A DNA stretch of 64,000 bases from Arthrobacter sp. zg-Y20. Lineage in GTDB: Bacteria > Actinomycetota > Actinomycetes > Actinomycetales > Micrococcaceae. Made by a program: the position numbers and the translations under genes. Below, piece by piece: positions 61,746-64,000 of the stretch. The stretch spans positions 3,224,001 to 3,288,000 of the forward strand of contig NZ_CP126241.1 in NCBI RefSeq assembly GCF_030142075.1, read 5' to 3'. The notes under the pieces were generated by a model, which saw only the letters and a list, made by a program, of their open reading frames with translations, was not told the DNA's origin and made no database searches. Position 1 is the stretch's first letter, and every line of letters begins with the position of its first letter.

Positions 61746-62432
61746 CTATTTACCGGCGATCTCGGCGGCGGCGCGGGCGGGTTCGATCTCGCGCACCTCG
61801 TCATCTATGAGCAGGCAGCGCTCCGCCGTCGCCAGGAGCAGCGCCGGATCGTGGGTCACCAGCAGGACCGTGCCGCCGTCGTCGGCGTAATCCCGGATGC
61901 GGACTCCCACGCGTTCGCGCATCACCGGGTCCAGGCGCTGTTCGGGTTCATCGAGGATCAGCAGCGAGGACGGGCGGATCAGGGCCGAGGCGAGCAGCAG
62001 CCGGCGGCGCTGGCCGGAGGAGACGGAATCCGGCACGGCGTCGGCGCGGTCCTGCAGCCCGAAGAAGTCCAGTTCCGCGTCGACGGCGGCGTCCGGGTCC
62101 GGCACGGAATGGCCGCGGGCCACCAGCTGCAGGTGTTCGCGGAGCGACAGCGACGGGAAGAAGGCGTCCTCGTCAAAGAGGGCGGCGACCTGGCGGCGGA
62201 AGGGGATGGCGTCCTCATTGGCGGGCAGGCCGTGCACCCGCACCTCGCCGTCGAGCATCAACTGTTTGCCGGCAATCGTGCGGGCGGCAGTGGACTTGCC
62301 GGCCCCGTTGAAACCGACGACGCCGAGGATCTCCCCGGGCGACGCGGAGGCGGTGATCGCCCCGCAGACGGGAGCGCCGGCGTAGCCCACCAGCAGTTGG
62401 GAAATCTCGAGCACGAGCCCGGCAGCAGTCAT
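61746..62432 (-). CDS. ABC transporter ATP-binding protein
   Basis: About 228 residues: Walker A GFNGAGKST, Q-loop region ALFDEDAFF, signature SSGQRRRL, Walker B LLILDEPE and switch His VTHD. The signature is S-S-G-Q in place of L-S-G-G-Q, seen in divergent exporter ATPases. ATG 62432 is chosen; GTG 62441 is possible. Co-transcribed with the following permease. Confidence 0.92.
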   Translation of the reverse strand: MTAAGLVLEISQLLVGYAGAPVCGAITASASPGEILGVVGFNGAGKSTAARTIAGKQLMLDGEVRVHGLPANEDAIPFRRQVAALFDEDAFFPSLSLREHLQLVARGHSVPDPDAAVDAELDFFGLQDRADAVPDSVSSGQRRRLLLASALIRPSSLLILDEPEQRLDPVMRERVGVRIRDYADDGGTVLLVTHDPALLLATAERCLLIDDEVREIEPARAAAEIAGK

Positions 62433-62480
62433 GCCCACCAATGTAGCGGGGCGGGCGGGCCGTTCAGGCCAAGGACATGT

Positions 62481-62795
62481 CTAGTGCAGCGACTTCAACC
62501 CGATCACGCCGCCCACAATCATGGCCAGGAACAGGATCTTCAGCAGGGACACGGATTCGGCGCCGGTGGCCATGCCGTAAATGACGGTCAGAGTGGCGCC
62601 GATCCCCACCCACACGGCGTACGACGTGCCCAGCGGCAGTTCGCGCATGGCGTACGCGAGCCCGGCCATGCTCGCGACAAGCGCGGTGACGAAGATGGCG
62701 GACGGCCAGAAGCGGCTGAACCCCTGCGACTTGTCCAGGGCGGTGGCCCACACTGCCTCCAGGACACCGGACAGAACTAGAACAATCCATGACAT
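62481..62795 (-). CDS. gdx: SMR-family guanidinium exporter (Gdx/SugE)
   Basis: 104 residues, four membrane helices, with the SugE/Gdx start M-S-W-I-V-L-V-L-S-G, the membrane Glu in G-V-L-E-A-V-W-A that binds guanidinium and protons, and LGTSYAVWVGIGA. Characterised Gdx proteins export guanidinium in exchange for protons. A guanidine-III riboswitch sits directly upstream, strongly supporting Gdx over a multidrug EmrE role. Ribosome site GGGAG precedes ATG 62795. Confidence 0.93.
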   Translation of the reverse strand: MSWIVLVLSGVLEAVWATALDKSQGFSRFWPSAIFVTALVASMAGLAYAMRELPLGTSYAVWVGIGATLTVIYGMATGAESVSLLKILFLAMIVGGVIGLKSLH

Positions 62796-62801
62796 GGCAA
62801 T

Positions 62802-62850
62802 CTCCCACGGGCCGTCTTGTCGCACACCGGGTACGGCACCCCTCGTCCGG
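62802..62850 (-). promoter_or_regulatory. Guanidine-III riboswitch upstream of gdx
   Basis: On the minus strand the RNA begins CCGGACGAGG, continues with GCCGTACCCGGT and ends ACAAGACGGC (62850 to 62811). These are the highly conserved blocks of the guanidine-III (ykkC-III, mini-pseudoknot) aptamer in the correct order and spacing. The gdx ribosome site GGGAG follows at once (about 62806-62802), so ligand binding probably frees it and controls translation. Confidence 0.93.
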
Positions 62851-62933
62851 GAGACCGTGTCGCGGCCTCCCTTCCACGGTCGCACGCACGGGTGCCGGGG
62901 GCAACTCGGGGCGAGGCGTGCTGCCGGTGCGGA

Positions 62934-63020
62934 CGAAAAGGCAAAAATTACCGTCACGGGGATCGAAAAGGCACAAATTACCGGTTTCCGGGGCGAAAAA
63001 CGGTAATTTGTGCCTTCTCG
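62934..63020. repeat. Dispersed palindromic element, copy B plus an extra half-site
   Basis: Arms at 62964-62983 and 63001-63020 pair over 20 bp with one mismatch around a 17-nt loop; both are identical to the arms at 8485-8540, and the loop end CGAAAAA is shared. An extra direct copy of the left arm with one change lies at 62934-62953. Here it sits between divergent genes (gdx and a GNAT), so it is not a terminator. Confidence 0.85.
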
Positions 63021-63059
63021 TTTCGACCGGGCGACACCCGCAGCAACTAGAGTGGCCGC

Positions 63060-63608
63060 ATGCCGCAGCTGATCGCCCCCACTGCCGCACTGGAGGGCGC
63101 CTGGCGTCAGGCCCGCGCGGAGTGGGGCCCGGGCGTCCACGAGGACGGGTTCGGGCTGCGGCCGGAGGACGACGTCGAAACCTCCGCCGGGTTCTCGGCC
63201 TGGCTCCGGCGGCTGGCGGCGGACACCGGCTGCACCTACCGGTGGATCGTCTCCGGCGGGCAGGTGCTGGGCGGGATCGCCCTGCGTCACGGCGACGCCG
63301 ACGCGGTGCGCCGGGCCGGGAACATCGGCTACGGCATCCGCCCCTCCGCCCGGCGGCAGGGCCATGCGGTGGCCGCGCTGCGGGCCATGCTCGACGAGGC
63401 GCGGGAGCTGGGCCTGCCCGAAGTGCTGCTGATCTGCGGGAAGGAGAACACCGCCTCCGCCCGCACCATCGAATGGGCCGGCGGCATCCCGGCCGGTCCC
63501 GCCGTCGGTCCCGGCAGCGGCGCGACTGGCCGCGGCAGCGGCCGCGGTGGCAGCGGCGCGAGGATGCGGAAGTATGTCATCTCCACGGGTGCAGGCACCG
63601 CGGACTGA
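63060..63608 (+). CDS. GNAT family N-acetyltransferase
   Basis: 182 residues: QVLGGIALRHG strand, NIGYGIRPSARRQGHAVAALRAML with the acetyl-CoA loop R-x-x-G-H-A, and CGKENTASARTIEWAGG at the C-terminal part. It is close to YjcK/YnaD-like GNATs. A Gly/Arg/Ser-rich stretch lies near the end. The palindromic element is just upstream. Target unknown. Confidence 0.88.
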   Translation: MPQLIAPTAALEGAWRQARAEWGPGVHEDGFGLRPEDDVETSAGFSAWLRRLAADTGCTYRWIVSGGQVLGGIALRHGDADAVRRAGNIGYGIRPSARRQGHAVAALRAMLDEARELGLPEVLLICGKENTASARTIEWAGGIPAGPAVGPGSGATGRGSGRGGSGARMRKYVISTGAGTAD

Positions 63609-63682
63609 AGCTCTGACACGTCCGGCCCCTGCAGGAAGCACCGCGCATTGACGTGAGCCGGGGCGGCGGTCAGCGTGGATTC

Positions 63683-64000
63683 ATGACAGAACCGGACGCT
63701 GCAGGCGCAGGCAGAAATGCCGCCGCCCCAGGCCCGGACACTGACCCGGGGCCGGGGCCGGGGCCTGCGGCTACCGCACTGGACTCAGCCTTTTTCGCCT
63801 TCAGCGGCCTCGCCGCGATTTGGTTCGCCGTCCTGCTGTTCCAAAGATCGCTGGAGCTGGGGCTGGGGCACATCGGGTTCCTTATCGTGTTCTGGGCGGC
63901 GCTGGCCTACCTGGTGCTGCCGCGGGTGGACCGGATCCTGACAAAGATCTTCATCCCGGACTACTTCATGGGACGGACCCGCACCAATGCCGGTTTGTTC
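63683..64000 (+). CDS. Membrane protein, partial (possibly LssY-C type)
   Basis: The first 106 residues are visible: a Gly/Pro/Ala-rich cytoplasmic start, then two membrane helices (about 40-57 and 62-80), V-D-R-I-L-T, and DYFMGRTRTNAGLF running off the right edge. The G-R-T-R-T segment after two helices recalls proteins with an LssY C-terminal domain, but too little is present to be sure. Confidence 0.55.
   Translation, partial: MTEPDAAGAGRNAAAPGPDTDPGPGPGPAATALDSAFFAFSGLAAIWFAVLLFQRSLELGLGHIGFLIVFWAALAYLVLPRVDRILTKIFIPDYFMGRTRTNAGLF

Noticed and set aside
62481-62795. Calling the SMR protein an EmrE-type multidrug pump
   Set aside because: The SugE/Gdx start sequence and the upstream guanidine-III riboswitch both favour guanidinium export.

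Overview
The window is high-GC DNA from an actinobacterium, most likely Arthrobacter or a close relative in the Micrococcaceae. The evidence is strong G+C bias, frequent GTG/TTG starts, very dense gene packing, many one-component regulators (MarR, TetR, GntR, ArsR, XRE, DeoR), actinobacterial families such as a DUF6297-type permease and an Rv2629-like protein, and a homoprotocatechuate ring-cleavage operon whose dioxygenase closely resembles the Arthrobacter/Brevibacterium Mn/Fe enzyme. No rRNA, intact tRNA, CRISPR array, prophage or insertion sequence was recognised. This is an accessory, catabolism-rich stretch of chromosome.

Layout. 0-8 kb: a DMT exporter divergent from a MarR regulator with a double palindromic operator, a membrane/acetyltransferase fusion beside its paralogue, a GT87 mannosyltransferase-like protein, an SDR/TetR pair, another acetyltransferase, and a hydrolase/MarR pair. 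8.0-8.56 kb: a gene-free, repeat-rich stretch. 8.56-15.06 kb: a minus-strand homoprotocatechuate meta-cleavage operon (FAH-RraA fusion, GntR regulator, hpaE, hpaD, hpaH, hpaI). 15.1-17.4 kb: an AT-richer island with unrecognised genes. 17.7-20 kb: an Old Yellow Enzyme reductase and a PIN toxin/HTH antitoxin pair. 20-33 kb: a series of small redox or detoxification genes (SDRs, aldo-keto reductase, FAD monooxygenase, PEBP, MOSC, acetyltransferase), each next to its own regulator and usually with a clear palindromic operator between divergent genes.

33-46 kb: a GH13 alpha-glucosidase whose conserved N-terminus is interrupted by an in-frame TAG, a VOC/ArsR pair, a metallo-hydrolase, a standalone protein resembling the C-terminal domain of lanthipeptide dehydratases, and a sugar-uptake locus (Gfo/Idh oxidoreductase, lipoprotein binding protein, two permeases, secreted DUF4832-type protein) next to a DeoR regulator and a divergent SIS-domain sugar isomerase. 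46-49 kb: a TM2-Ltp repeat membrane protein preceded by a foldable leader RNA, an eRF1-like/Rv2629-type protein, and small genes.

49.2-59.2 kb is the most unusual part. It is one tightly coupled plus-strand operon behind a perfect LacI-type operator and what looks like the stub of a deleted lacI gene. It encodes an ABC importer (two permeases and a lipoprotein), two different ADP-ribosylglycohydrolase-family proteins, a 653-residue barrel-like protein fused to a formylglycine-generating-enzyme-like domain, a family III CoA-transferase and a CitE-like C-C lyase. Together they look like a complete import, deglycosylation, CoA-activation and lyase pathway for an unidentified glycosidic compound.

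59-64 kb: a RibD/DHFR-like reductase, a two-gene ABC exporter, and a Gdx/SugE guanidinium exporter preceded by a clear guanidine-III riboswitch. A palindromic repeat that also occurs at 8.5 kb lies next, then an acetyltransferase and the start of a membrane protein cut by the window edge.
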